Shown here piece by piece: positions 16,429 through 24,937 of a DNA stretch of 49,719 nt; within the stretch, counting starts at the first letter, position 1, and every line of letters starts with the position of its first letter. The stretch is from a virus, in IMG/VR virus record IMGVR_UViG_3300027905_000008, positions 1 to 49,719 of that record; one strand, written 5' to 3'. A program made the position numbers and the translations under genes. The notes under the pieces are model-generated. The model was not told the origin of the DNA. It saw only the letters and a program-made list of their open reading frames with translations, and ran no database searches.

Positions 16429-18615
16429 ATGTGGACATGGGAGACAACCTCTTCGGCGATCACAACGACGTCGAGTTCCAGCTTCACCTCGTCCGAGTCG
16501 GCGCAATACGGGACGAGCGTGACAAGCTATACCGCCTCCAACACGGGCGCCAACTCGACCTCCTCCAGCGGCACACAGACTGGCTCCGGCTCCCAGTCCG
16601 CGCAATCGTCCAACTCGGTTGCCTTCTACTCATGCCCGGAGTCGACGACCTACATCGACCCCACCAATTCCACGCAGACCGATTCAGCCTTCTGCCCTAC
16701 GTTCAACTTCGGATACTCAGTATCCACGGCGGGGGGCAGCTCTACGACCGTGGCGGGCGCGGTCGGAAATGTGCTATCGAGCCTCCTCACGACGCCCACG
16801 TACACTCTTACGTCTCAGAAATCCCTGGGCGTCACTCAGGGATTCACGTCCGGGACGACGACCGGAGTGACATTCGTGACCTCCTCCGGCTCGGCCGGCC
16901 TGTCCACGAGTTCCACGTCCCAATCCTTCCAGAACGTGTTCACGCAAACTCCGGGCAACACGATCGCCACGCTGAACGCGACCACGCTCTCGACCGTGAA
17001 CGGGGTCACGCATTCCTCGACCGCATCGCAGCCCTTCTATTTGGGATCAACATTCGCCTACAACTCTACCACCCTGTCGTCGACCGAGACCTACGTCGCC
17101 AGCGTCAGCACGACGTCAACACGGGAGAGCTCCTATCCGGATTCGACGACCGTTACGGCAACATCAACGACCACGCAGGTCGGGCCCCCGACATCGACCA
17201 CCACCACGACCACGGAGAACTCCTCGACCACGGCCTCGAGCGCCGACACATTCACGTCTAGTTCGTCCTCCTCATGGACGATCACGGCAACGACCTACGC
17301 TACGACGACCGCCGCGCTGACGGACAACATTGGGACGCTTGTCTTGGCCACATCCACGGACTGGCCATGGTCCGTATCGACGACCGGGACCGATGCCATG
17401 ACCAGCATAGGGGCATCATTCTCGGCGGCCACGTTCACCGCGGACATGAACGCGGGATCCGCCCCGTTCAACCTCGTGGACTTCTCGGCGCCGGCTGTCA
17501 CGGTGACGTGGTTTCCAACCAGCTTCGCCTTTGCGACGACGGCTTCGACCACCTACACGTCGAGCACCTCCACCTACCAGGTCGCCGTCCTGCCAACGGC
17601 CACGGCCTCCTATGCGACCACGGGCACGAAGACCACCGCGAGCCACACCGTGACGCTCGGGGAGACCGTTCCTCTCACCCTTTTTTCCACGGCGACGATC
17701 AGCTACACGAGTTCCCTCACGACGCAGCTCCTTTACAGTTCGTCGACCACCGTGAGCTCGACCAGCAGCGCCCAGTCCGGACCCAGCTTCACGAGTTCGG
17801 CCAGCGTGACATACACGCTTACGACGACCTGCGCCACCGGGACGACCACGAGTTCGATCAGCTTCACCTATCCGTCATTCCTCAGCCCGACCCACACGGG
17901 CACCTCGACGGCCGCCGGAACGATCACCGTCACCTTCACCGCATCCAGCTTCAAGGGCACGGCGACTTTCGTCAACCTGTCGTATTCGTCGTCGGCTACG
18001 AACGTGGCCACGCAGGCGGCCGGCGCCACTCTCACGAGCGCGACCACCTCCCTCACCTATCTGCAGCATTTGCAGACCTCGGCGCTGCCTCCTACGTATG
18101 CGGATACCACGATAGGACAGGGCTGGCAACCCACGCCAACCACCTTCGGAAGCTCCGAACCCATAGGCACCAATATCTCGGGGCCTCCCAACGTCACCTT
18201 CGGGGCAACGGGCTTCCCGGCCAGCGTCAGCGTGGCCGTCGTGCCCTCGAGCACGACGACGACGCGGGTTGGCGTTCCATCGACCACATCCACAAGCTAC
18301 GCCGCTGCCATCGTCGGTGCGGTAAACTCCACTCTTCAGAACACCATTCAGACTTCCGTCATGGGCGGATTCGACTGGAACTCGACCGCCTCCACGGTCA
18401 TTTCCAACACCGGGGGAATCGAGCGGATAACGACATGCGACAGCTTCTCGAACACGGGCACCACGCAGATCACATGGTCCGGCCCGGGCACCACTTCCAG
18501 CGTACTGCCGGGTGATGGGATGGCCGCCGAGAGCGTGCCCATGGTGGCCACCAATTCGAGCATGGACACGCCGATCAACTTTATTAACTATCCAGCCTAC
18601 CCGGTTTCCAGCTAA
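16429..18615 (+). CDS. Mucin-like Ser/Thr-rich fibre protein
   Basis: Starts at ATG 16429 (MWTWETTSSAITTTSSSSF), 728 residues. Serine and threonine make up close to half of the sequence, with runs such as TSTTTTTTENSSTTASS. I count only three lysines and three arginines in the whole protein, and few acidic residues. Aromatic residues recur at intervals. The last ~90 residues are less biased (MGGFDWNSTASTVISNTGGIERITTCDSFSNTG) and may be a folded tip. There is no signal peptide. It lies between tail genes and just upstream of a beta-helix spike and a glycosyltransferase. The composition is that of a heavily O-glycosylated or fibrous beta protein. A virion fibre is the likely role; glycosylation is inference. 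Confidence 0.65.
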   Translation: MWTWETTSSAITTTSSSSFTSSESAQYGTSVTSYTASNTGANSTSSSGTQTGSGSQSAQSSNSVAFYSCPESTTYIDPTNSTQTDSAFCPTFNFGYSVSTAGGSSTTVAGAVGNVLSSLLTTPTYTLTSQKSLGVTQGFTSGTTTGVTFVTSSGSAGLSTSSTSQSFQNVFTQTPGNTIATLNATTLSTVNGVTHSSTASQPFYLGSTFAYNSTTLSSTETYVASVSTTSTRESSYPDSTTVTATSTTTQVGPPTSTTTTTTENSSTTASSADTFTSSSSSSWTITATTYATTTAALTDNIGTLVLATSTDWPWSVSTTGTDAMTSIGASFSAATFTADMNAGSAPFNLVDFSAPAVTVTWFPTSFAFATTASTTYTSSTSTYQVAVLPTATASYATTGTKTTASHTVTLGETVPLTLFSTATISYTSSLTTQLLYSSSTTVSSTSSAQSGPSFTSSASVTYTLTTTCATGTTTSSISFTYPSFLSPTHTGTSTAAGTITVTFTASSFKGTATFVNLSYSSSATNVATQAAGATLTSATTSLTYLQHLQTSALPPTYADTTIGQGWQPTPTTFGSSEPIGTNISGPPNVTFGATGFPASVSVAVVPSSTTTTRVGVPSTTSTSYAAAIVGAVNSTLQNTIQTSVMGGFDWNSTASTVISNTGGIERITTCDSFSNTGTTQITWSGPGTTSSVLPGDGMAAESVPMVATNSSMDTPINFINYPAYPVSS

Positions 18616-18627
18616 CATCGAATTCCC

Positions 18628-20850
18628 ATGAAACGCCTTCTTCGCGCGCTTGCACTTCTCTTTTGGCCGATCGCCGGGCTCGCCCAGCAACCCTATCTCG
18701 GGCCAATTCCCTCGCCGTACACGCCCCAATCCTATGACTATGTGTACGTTTATCGGCAGGGCTTCGGGGGCAACACCTTCGGGGCGATGGGGCCTTTCAC
18801 CATTGCGCAGCTCGGGGGCGCCCTTTCTGGCGGGTCGGTCGGAAACGTTTATGCGCCAGCATCGGCGACGATAGGACACTTGGCCACGTTCGCAAACGCG
18901 GTCGGAACCATACTGGCCGACGGGGGAGCTGCGGCGCCAGCCTCCACGAACAACACGGTCTATGTCGCGCCCATTGCATCAGGGTCCGACATTTTGGTTC
19001 CGCTAACTGCAGCGTTCTCCGCGATAACCGCGTCGGGCGTGAAAACGACCCTCATCCTTCCGCCCGGTTCATATACGTGTCCGTCGATCGTCAGCGCGGG
19101 TGCCGCAACGGCGCCCAACAATTGCACGGTGCTGGCCTATGGGGTGACGGTGACATATCCAAACTCGATCGTCGGGGCGCCGAGTTATCCCACGCCCTCA
19201 TTCATAGTCGGAACCGACGTCCAGAACTTCCACTGGAAGGGCGGCAGCTTCGTGGGGAACGTATTCAATCAGAACCTTACCACGTACACGAACAACCCCT
19301 GGCTGCCGAAGGAGGGCGTCATCACGTTCAACTTCGGGGTGTCGTCCATCGGATGCTCGAATTGCGAGTGGGATGATGTGGACGGCTTGAATACCGGAGG
19401 CAGCGTCATAAAGGTAGCCGGCACCAACAGCGGCACGGCATCCAGCTACACCTATAATTTCAACAACATAACACTCGCCTGCGCGGGAATCACGATCGTC
19501 AACCCGCACTTCATAAACTGCGGGCAGTTCCTTTGGGACTACGGCTTCCTTTGGATGATCGACTCGTTTTACCAATACAGCGTGGGGGGGGCGAACACTG
19601 GGAATTATACGGATAATCAGTTCGCCATGGCCCAAGCGTACATGATTCCAAGCTCTCTTTTTCCCACGGTAGTTTTTAATACGGGGAACGCAAACATAAC
19701 TTTCGGGTCGTCCACGCTACCCTCAAATAACACCACCGTTTCCTTTTTCGTGTCGAAGGGAGGAACGTTGCCGACGGGCATAAGCCCTGGTCAGCAATAT
19801 TTCGTCGTAAACGCCTCGGGTTCGACCTTCCAGGTGTCTGCGACCTCCGGCGGAGGCGCGATTCAAGTGACAGGAGCCGGATCGGGAGTGGAGATGCTCT
19901 CCAACCTAACGAATGCCTATAGCAACATGTTCCTGCCGTATCAAGGAAGCCTGTCTGGTGACGGTGCGATCAATCTTCAAAACTGTGAGAATAACAACAT
20001 AGTCGGCGGAGAAATCACATCGCCGGGCGATGCGATGTTCCTTGGCGCGTGCGAGGATACCAGCGTAACCGGCCTGAGAATAACGAACGCGGAAATGGGA
20101 ATGCTTTGGATCTCGGGCTGTCTCCGGACGAACGTCTCCGGCGGATGCTACAACGCCGACCTCGTTTATGGGGGGTCTCGGGACTTGACCGTTGAATACG
20201 GATCGACCGATACCATCATAAGCGGAGTGGTGTTCAACGGGGGACGAAGGGGGGCGGTCCTTGATAGTCCCAGCGGTCTTCAAATAAAGAACTGCAAATT
20301 CTACGACAATAACAATGGGAGCGTGGCGAACTATGTCTACGGGCGTGTGAATCCGGCCACCGGAACATGGTATGTGTATTCTGACTTCACGCTGCTCAGT
20401 ACGGGGACGACAGTGTGGGCTAATGTTTCCTTCACCGGCAACGACATCTTTAACAACTCGGCGCTTAATGTCTTGGACATCGAGTACGGCGGTTCGGCCC
20501 TCGTTTGGGAGGACAACATCGTCGCCGGCAGCCATCAATCCCTCAAGAACGAGGGACAGACAATCAGCGGGATTTATGTCGGCAGGGGAGTCGGACTCGC
20601 GGGCTACATAAGCCAGCTCAACAACCAGTCCCTAGGCTCCAATTCAACGAGTTTCACGATAGCCAATCCCCTCGGCAGTTCCGTTCAGTCCACAACCAGC
20701 GTGACATTCCTTTTTTCAGTGTTCCCCATGAACGCAAATTCTCCACAGGCTACGTACACGAGTTGCACCAACACGACCGGAACGGCTACAATCCCGGCGA
20801 CGACCGGCGCCGTGTCCTACTACTACACTTTTCAGGAGATACCCAATTGA
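18628..20850 (+). CDS. Beta-helix tailspike with signal peptide and shared N-terminal module
   Basis: A 740-residue protein. Residues 1-19 (MKRLLRALALLFWPIAGLA) are a Sec signal peptide. Residues 20-65 (QQPYLGPIPSPYTPQSYDYVYVYRQ…GAMGPFTIAQLGG) repeat the N-terminal module of the protein at 6900. From ~120 it is a pectate-lyase-like beta-helix (TTLILPPGSYTCPSI, NFHWKGGSFVGNVF, NCENNNIVGGEIT, LQIKNCKFYDNNNG, NDIFNNSALNVLDIEYGG). The C-terminal ~80 residues (NQSLGSNSTSFTIAN…YYYTFQEIPN) form a small beta domain. The stop overlaps the TTG start of the glycosyltransferase. Likely a receptor-binding depolymerase-type spike. Confidence 0.75.
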   Translation: MKRLLRALALLFWPIAGLAQQPYLGPIPSPYTPQSYDYVYVYRQGFGGNTFGAMGPFTIAQLGGALSGGSVGNVYAPASATIGHLATFANAVGTILADGGAAAPASTNNTVYVAPIASGSDILVPLTAAFSAITASGVKTTLILPPGSYTCPSIVSAGAATAPNNCTVLAYGVTVTYPNSIVGAPSYPTPSFIVGTDVQNFHWKGGSFVGNVFNQNLTTYTNNPWLPKEGVITFNFGVSSIGCSNCEWDDVDGLNTGGSVIKVAGTNSGTASSYTYNFNNITLACAGITIVNPHFINCGQFLWDYGFLWMIDSFYQYSVGGANTGNYTDNQFAMAQAYMIPSSLFPTVVFNTGNANITFGSSTLPSNNTTVSFFVSKGGTLPTGISPGQQYFVVNASGSTFQVSATSGGGAIQVTGAGSGVEMLSNLTNAYSNMFLPYQGSLSGDGAINLQNCENNNIVGGEITSPGDAMFLGACEDTSVTGLRITNAEMGMLWISGCLRTNVSGGCYNADLVYGGSRDLTVEYGSTDTIISGVVFNGGRRGAVLDSPSGLQIKNCKFYDNNNGSVANYVYGRVNPATGTWYVYSDFTLLSTGTTVWANVSFTGNDIFNNSALNVLDIEYGGSALVWEDNIVAGSHQSLKNEGQTISGIYVGRGVGLAGYISQLNNQSLGSNSTSFTIANPLGSSVQSTTSVTFLFSVFPMNANSPQATYTSCTNTTGTATIPATTGAVSYYYTFQEIPN

Positions 20851-21887
20851 GCCTTGTCGTAACCGTCGCCGCGACCGAGAGCTATTGCTACGCGATGAAG
20901 ACGCTCGGGCGCAGGGTGGCCGCGAACGTGTTCGCCGCGGGAATCACCGAGCCGGGTGTCGCCATCATTGCCGGCGACAACTCCCGCCAGGTAAAGGACG
21001 CCGTGAAATCGTGGAAGGAATCGCTGCCCGCCAACTGGACGATCACCCATCTTAACGCCGGGGAGGAAAAGCCGGACGAGCCGAACTACAAGATAGCGGC
21101 CCAGATGTTGATTGCCACCTTGAGGGGAGCAGCCTTCACCGAGGCCCGCAGGCTCAACCCCGAGTTCTGCTGGTCGCTGGACAGCGATACCCTGCCGCCC
21201 CCAAACGCTCTGGGATGCAGCATGGACATGCTTTGCTTTGATGGCGGATATTATTCCGTATCCTCGTGCCCGTATCCCAACGAGGCGTTCCTTGGGGGGC
21301 GCGGGACGCAGTTCAACACGATCGCCCAAGACTACATCGAGGACGAGAGGATACTGACGGACGAACTCAAGGCCGAGCGCATTGCCCTCGAGGCCGAGAT
21401 CAAGCGCCTCAACGACGAAAAGGTGAAGGATCTGCCGCAGGAATTCAAGGATCGCAGGAAGAAGTATGACGAGGCGGTTAATAAATGCCCCCCCGACGGC
21501 AATGTTTTTCAAGTGATCGCCAAGCACGGCTGGAGGCGCCGGGGCTGGTTCGAGACGGCTTATCCGGGCATAGGAAAGGGGTCCGTCGTCCCGTCCGACT
21601 GGTGCGGATTCGGCTGCACGCTGATGAACCCGCAGGCCCTTTCGCTCGCCAACTTCGAGGGCTACGACGGGCAGGGCACGGAGGATCTCTACGTCGTGTG
21701 GAGGCGCTGGTGGCCGGCGGGACTTCGCATCAACTGCATCCCCCATTGCCCCTGCGACCATGTGATGTGGGCCAAGAAGAAGGGCGGATCGCCCGACGAG
21801 TACACCCTCATTCTATCTTTACACGAGACACAGGGCGAGTGTATTGGGCATCTGCGAACCATGAAACAGCCTTGGCGCGAAATCTGA
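20847..21887 (+). CDS. GT-A-like glycosyltransferase
   Basis: The start is TTG 20847, overlapping the spike TGA (TTGA) and preceded by AGGAG at 20834-20838, one of the best ribosome binding sites in the window; 346 residues. It has the core of a GT-A nucleotide-sugar transferase: SLVVTVAATESYCY, then the metal-binding motif in WSLDSDTLPPP near residue 116. The acceptor half contains SDWCGFGCTLMN and GYDGQGTEDLYVVWRRWW. A charged coiled coil (~residues 165-210, LKAERIALEAEIKRLNDEKVKDL) is inserted between the two halves and is unusual. Its place next to the Ser/Thr-rich fibre and spike suggests it acts on a tail protein or host glycan (inference). Confidence 0.75.
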   Translation: MSLVVTVAATESYCYAMKTLGRRVAANVFAAGITEPGVAIIAGDNSRQVKDAVKSWKESLPANWTITHLNAGEEKPDEPNYKIAAQMLIATLRGAAFTEARRLNPEFCWSLDSDTLPPPNALGCSMDMLCFDGGYYSVSSCPYPNEAFLGGRGTQFNTIAQDYIEDERILTDELKAERIALEAEIKRLNDEKVKDLPQEFKDRRKKYDEAVNKCPPDGNVFQVIAKHGWRRRGWFETAYPGIGKGSVVPSDWCGFGCTLMNPQALSLANFEGYDGQGTEDLYVVWRRWWPAGLRINCIPHCPCDHVMWAKKKGGSPDEYTLILSLHETQGECIGHLRTMKQPWREI

Positions 21888-22735
21888 TGCATACCAACCT
21901 GCCCGGACAACGCAGCGGCATGAGAACCCGCCCTCTTTACTCGGGGCGCCAGACGAGCGCATCGGGGATGCCCAAGGGGCCGGGACCAGTCGGCACGGCC
22001 GCCAATCCCTCCCCCGCTGTCCCAGGCGTCACGACGGGCTTGAAACGAAGCCCCCCGACCCCGAACTCGGGAGGGATCATAGACGCGGGCGCCCGCGGAC
22101 GCCGCATTCTGCCGACCGATCCCAACTACCGGGGACCGCTGGCCACCGGCTTTGGCGCCCAAGCCCCAAATACGCCTCAGGCGTGGCGCGGCGCGGTAAG
22201 GCCGACCGCGGCCCCCGGTCTGGATCCCGGGCAGGAGATGGCCCCGGCCAACAGGCCGCCCCAGACCGAAAGGGCCAATCCCCTAGCCAACGGCGGGGGC
22301 CCGCCCCAAGTAGAGGGCACATCCCGTGCCGTGCCGGCGCCCACGCTCCAGCCCGGCAAGGCCATGGGATACAGCCAGAGGGGCAACAGGACCCCGCCAG
22401 GCGACGATCTCAACCAAGGGCAGGCCGCGGCCACCCCCGCCGCCGGGCCGGGCACGGAAGAGACCTACGACGCCGCCACAGCGCCACCGGGCCCGCAGGG
22501 CGATCTCGCCGCGGCCAGGGAGGGCGTCCAGAGCGATCTCCAAGGCGGAGGCCACATGGGGGGAATCGGGCAATATGCACGAAAGTTCTCGAATCCCACG
22601 TCGGCCTCGATCTACCACGACTACACAAAGCGGCTCTTCGGAGGCGCAGCGACCCCAAAGGCCAAGACCAACCTGACGCGGACGGGCCCCCGGGACACGG
22701 GAGAGCAGGACTTCGACTACGAGGCGGCTGCCTAG
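21887..22735 (+). CDS. Disordered Pro/Gly-rich protein
   Basis: ATG 21887 shares its A with the upstream stop (TGATG), giving 282 residues. Almost all of it is predicted disorder rich in Pro, Gly, Ala and Arg (SGMPKGPGPVGTAANPS, TAAPGLDPGQEMAPANR). Only the last ~70 residues look ordered (GGIGQYARKFSNPTSASIYHDYTKRLFGG). The C-terminus could anchor to a partner while the rest extends. It ends the plus-strand operon and overlaps the convergent gene by 4 nt. Function unknown. Confidence 0.6.
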   Translation: MHTNLPGQRSGMRTRPLYSGRQTSASGMPKGPGPVGTAANPSPAVPGVTTGLKRSPPTPNSGGIIDAGARGRRILPTDPNYRGPLATGFGAQAPNTPQAWRGAVRPTAAPGLDPGQEMAPANRPPQTERANPLANGGGPPQVEGTSRAVPAPTLQPGKAMGYSQRGNRTPPGDDLNQGQAAATPAAGPGTEETYDAATAPPGPQGDLAAAREGVQSDLQGGGHMGGIGQYARKFSNPTSASIYHDYTKRLFGGAATPKAKTNLTRTGPRDTGEQDFDYEAAA

Positions 22736-23037
22736 GCCAGCCGGCCCAGCGAGAGCTTTGCTTCAGCCTCATCGGCGCTCGCAAGGTTGATGAACGTCTC
22801 GAGTTCGATCAGCACGCGACGCAGGATTTCCCTCTCCTCTTTGTCGCACTCGGTCGCTGGCTCGTTCCTAAAGCGGTTGGCTATGTAATCCCTGCGCTGC
22901 ACAAGCCGCCGCAAGAAATAGCGATTGAACGGCACGTCGTCGCGGAGTTGCCGGATGTCCTGCAAGTCCTGGCGGGCTTGGGTTTCGAACCGCGCGGCCT
23001 CGGCCAGCTCCTCCTGGGTTGGAATCGTGCTACTCAT
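22732..23037 (-). CDS. Conserved-type small helical phage protein
   Basis: A 101-residue helical, charged protein (TQEELAEAARFETQARQDLQDIRQLRDDVPFNRYFLRRLVQRRDYIANRFRNEPATECDKEEREILRRVLIELET). The pattern D-V-PFxRYFLRRLxxRRDxxAxxFRN…C recalls a family often seen near portal and packaging genes. It overlaps the start of the preceding 49-residue membrane gene's end by 8 nt. Function unknown. Confidence 0.6.
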   Translation of the reverse strand: MSSTIPTQEELAEAARFETQARQDLQDIRQLRDDVPFNRYFLRRLVQRRDYIANRFRNEPATECDKEEREILRRVLIELETFINLASADEAEAKLSLGRLA

Positions 23038-23179
23038 CCCATTTGCAGATCGCCTCCGTCACCGCGCACCAGCTTTCGTATCCCTGCATCCAGCCGCTTG
23101 CCGCTATCCCGCAGGCAAAGCCTATCAGCCAGAAAGGCCCCACGACCGCGAGCAGGAGAAAGGCAGTCAGGACCCTCAT
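23030..23179 (-). CDS. 49-residue membrane protein
   Basis: A short gene whose ATG (23179-23177) overlaps the TGA of the GT9 gene (ATGA). It ends with TAG 23032-23030 inside the start of the 101-residue gene. The product (MRVLTAFLLLAVVGPFWLIG…GIAASGWMQGYESWCAVTE) has one hydrophobic span, possibly a signal anchor. Overlaps at both ends, as in other real gene pairs here, support it. Function unknown. Confidence 0.6.
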   Translation of the reverse strand: MRVLTAFLLLAVVGPFWLIGFACGIAASGWMQGYESWCAVTEAICKWDE

Positions 23180-24321
23180 AGAGCCTGTAACTTGAGGGGA
23201 CGGGCGTGCTTCTCGATCTTCGCGATGATCGTCTTCTCTGGGATCGACGCCAGCACCTCGCAGTGATTCTTGGCCCGGCTCGGGCAGTTCTTAGGGAACG
23301 GATCGCGCGTGAGCTTCCCGAGCGACTCGTGGTAGAAGCACGGACTGCAGCGCCCTTTGCCCGAGATTGACAACACGGACGTATAATACGCCGTGCGCAA
23401 TTTCCATGGGAACGGCCCGTACAGGCCGACAGCCGGAATGTCGAGCGCCCCGGCCACGTGTATCAAGGACGAGTCATTGGCGAGCAGGCAATCGGAACCA
23501 TTGAGGATTGCGACGCTTTGGCGGAACGTCATCGGGTTCACCGTCATGTTGTGAACCAGCGGCGTCTCCTGCATCCTAATGGATTCGTGGGCGCCCAGCA
23601 GATAGATTTCCCACGTCTTTTTTGCCGCGAATGCGTCTATCACGTGCCCCATCTTCGCAAAATCGTAGACCCGGCATTGTCCAGACGCTATGGGCTGGAT
23701 GCAGAGGCGGCGCAAACCCGGCTTGCGCGGGTATTGTACGTTGGCCCATCCGATCTCCTCCTTGGTCACGACATACTCGGGTTTCTTGTGGTCGGTCCAA
23801 TCCGTCCCGAGCCAACCCATGCCGGACACTCCGATCCACGGTTGCTTAGTCAATCCGATTATCTCCGCAAACAGGTCCACCAGATGCAGCTTTTCGGCCC
23901 GCGGGTTCTTCTCGACCGCGTTCTCGAAGAACACCCATGCATCATAGGCGTGCAGCGCGTCTAGGGACACCGGGTACTCGACCCGGCCCGAGATGTAGGG
24001 CAGGTTCTCCAGGACGCACGAGTAGAGCTTCATCGAGGCGACGTGGACCTCGCAATTCGGCCAGCGACATTTGATCTCCCGGCAGGATGGCGTCAGGTTG
24101 ATGATGTCTCCGAAGCCACCCGCGCGCAGCAGGAGTATCTTCTTGCCGTTCCAGTCTTGGGACTCGTCGAACGGCCGATATTCCTGCATCGGCTCCATCT
24201 CTCCGTCGCCGCAGAGATTTATGAGCTGGGCGCAGAGCAGGTTGTCGGCCACGTATCGGCCAGCTTTGATGAATTCGCCCGGATTTGTCTCGATGGTTAC
24301 GGGCAGGGTAACGATATGCAC
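23176..24321 (-). CDS. GT9 glycosyltransferase (heptosyltransferase-like)
   Basis: I start it at GTG 24321 (381 residues, VHIVTLPVTIETNPGEF), because the longer TTG 24360 start lies inside a CTTGACC promoter box. Evidence for family 9: KILLLRAGGFGDIINLTP near the start, which is the donor-domain entry of ADP-heptose:LPS heptosyltransferases; and NDSSLIHVAGALDIPAVGLYGPFPW at about 280-305, with the conserved D-S-x-x-x-H-x-A-x-A…P-x-x-x-LFG/YG pattern. Such enzymes add heptose or related sugars to LPS core. The C-terminal third has Cys-rich CSPCFYH. It may alter host LPS to block other phages, or decorate a phage product. Confidence 0.8.
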   Translation of the reverse strand: MHIVTLPVTIETNPGEFIKAGRYVADNLLCAQLINLCGDGEMEPMQEYRPFDESQDWNGKKILLLRAGGFGDIINLTPSCREIKCRWPNCEVHVASMKLYSCVLENLPYISGRVEYPVSLDALHAYDAWVFFENAVEKNPRAEKLHLVDLFAEIIGLTKQPWIGVSGMGWLGTDWTDHKKPEYVVTKEEIGWANVQYPRKPGLRRLCIQPIASGQCRVYDFAKMGHVIDAFAAKKTWEIYLLGAHESIRMQETPLVHNMTVNPMTFRQSVAILNGSDCLLANDSSLIHVAGALDIPAVGLYGPFPWKLRTAYYTSVLSISGKGRCSPCFYHESLGKLTRDPFPKNCPSRAKNHCEVLASIPEKTIIAKIEKHARPLKLQAL

Positions 24322-24328
24322 GGCGGCA

Positions 24329-24356
24329 GGCTTAGGCCACTCGGCTATCCGGTCAA
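24329..24356 (-). promoter_or_regulatory. Promoter-like CTTGCTTGACC-N16-TAAGCC
   Basis: TTGACC (24356-24351) and TAAGCC (24334-24329) precede GTG 24321 by 7 nt. It points left, toward the GT9 gene, and sits back-to-back with a second CTTGACT box (24374-24380) that points right. Confidence 0.45.
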
Positions 24357-24374
24357 GCAAGAATTACTGGCATC

Positions 24375-24410
24375 TTGACTTGCGGTCACAACGCGGTCAA
24401 AACGCGGTCA
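24375..24410 (+). promoter_or_regulatory. Promoter-like TTGACT with three GCGGTCA repeats over the start codon
   Basis: TTGACT (24375-24380) lies 29 nt from ATG 24410. Between them GCGGTCA occurs three times at 24382-24388, 24393-24399 and 24404-24410, an exact 11-bp period (about one helical turn). The last copy ends on the A of the start codon. Tandem copies on one DNA face suggest an operator for a phage regulator that could block this promoter. Confidence 0.55.
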
Positions 24411-24628
24411 TGGCCGAAAAGTGGATCCAGAAAACAGGAGTGGACAAGCCCGGTCACAAGGGCGCACTCCATCGCGCCCTCCACGTCCCCGAGGGTAAGC
24501 CCATACCAGCGGCAAAGCTCTCAGGCGCGCTCCATTCTAGCAACCCGCACATGCAGCACATGGCGCGGTTCGCCAAGAACGTGAAGGGACTCGGCCACAA
24601 GACGAGGAAGCTCTTCAGCGGGAAATAA
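24410..24628 (+). CDS. Small conserved-type phage protein (WIQK…PGALH)
   Basis: Start ATG 24410, 72 residues. MAEKWIQKTGVDKPGHKGALHRALHVPEGKPIPAAKLSGAL… follows the pattern WIQKAIKKPGALxxxLGVPxGExIPxxKL that I recall from small proteins in many phage genomes; the function is unknown. It is basic, with a Lys/Arg-rich tail (FAKNVKGLGHKTRKLF). It is the only plus-strand gene in the 22-34 kb block and has its own promoter and repeat array, so it is probably regulated apart from the portal operon. Confidence 0.7.
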   Translation: MAEKWIQKTGVDKPGHKGALHRALHVPEGKPIPAAKLSGALHSSNPHMQHMARFAKNVKGLGHKTRKLFSGK

Positions 24629-24631
24629 AAG

Positions 24632-24661
24632 GCCCCGATTGCCTTGCGGCGACACCGGGGC
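24632..24661 (-). terminator. Minus-strand terminator
   Basis: GCCCCG and CGGGGC (24632-24637/24656-24661) form an outer stem enclosing a small GCC/GGC stem. Read on the minus strand it is followed by CTTTTATTT. It lies 33 nt past the end of the 80-residue gene and overlaps the transcript end of the plus-strand gene. Confidence 0.6.
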
Positions 24662-24694
24662 TCGCTCCTTGCGGAGGTGATTACGGGGAACTAG

Positions 24695-24937
24695 CTAGGT
24701 CTTCGGGACCGGCGTGAAGTCCACGTAGAACGTGTCTCCAGGCTGGTAGACCCCATGCAGTTCCTTGTTCGCGATCTGCAGTCGGATCGTACCGGAGGGC
24801 GTGGTCTTCGCAAACGAGTTGTCCTCGTCGTTCGTACTGCCCCCGTAGACCGCTGACATCTCGACGATCTCAGACCAGCCGCCAATCTGCTTGGCTACCG
24901 ACTGAATCTGCATCTTCGCACGCATTGGTTTACTCAT
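24695..24937 (-). CDS. Conserved-type small phage protein (RAKMxxxSV…FYVDFTP)
   Basis: Start ATG 24937 (MSKPMRAKMQIQSVAKQIG), 80 residues. The pattern RAKMxIxSV…LxAVYG…NSFAKTTPSGTIRLQIANKELHGVYQPGDTFYVDFTP matches a small beta-barrel-like protein family I recall in many phages and never seen with a firm function. It lies just downstream of the portal gene, after a dyad, and has a TTGACG box 32 nt before its start, so it may be transcribed on its own. Confidence 0.72.
   Translation of the reverse strand: MSKPMRAKMQIQSVAKQIGGWSEIVEMSAVYGGSTNDEDNSFAKTTPSGTIRLQIANKELHGVYQPGDTFYVDFTPVPKT

Noticed and set aside
22183-23181. Plus-strand open frame of 332 codons
   Set aside because: It shadows the disordered protein in another frame and then runs antisense through the 101-residue and 49-residue genes. 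Composition is Arg/Pro/Gly noise.
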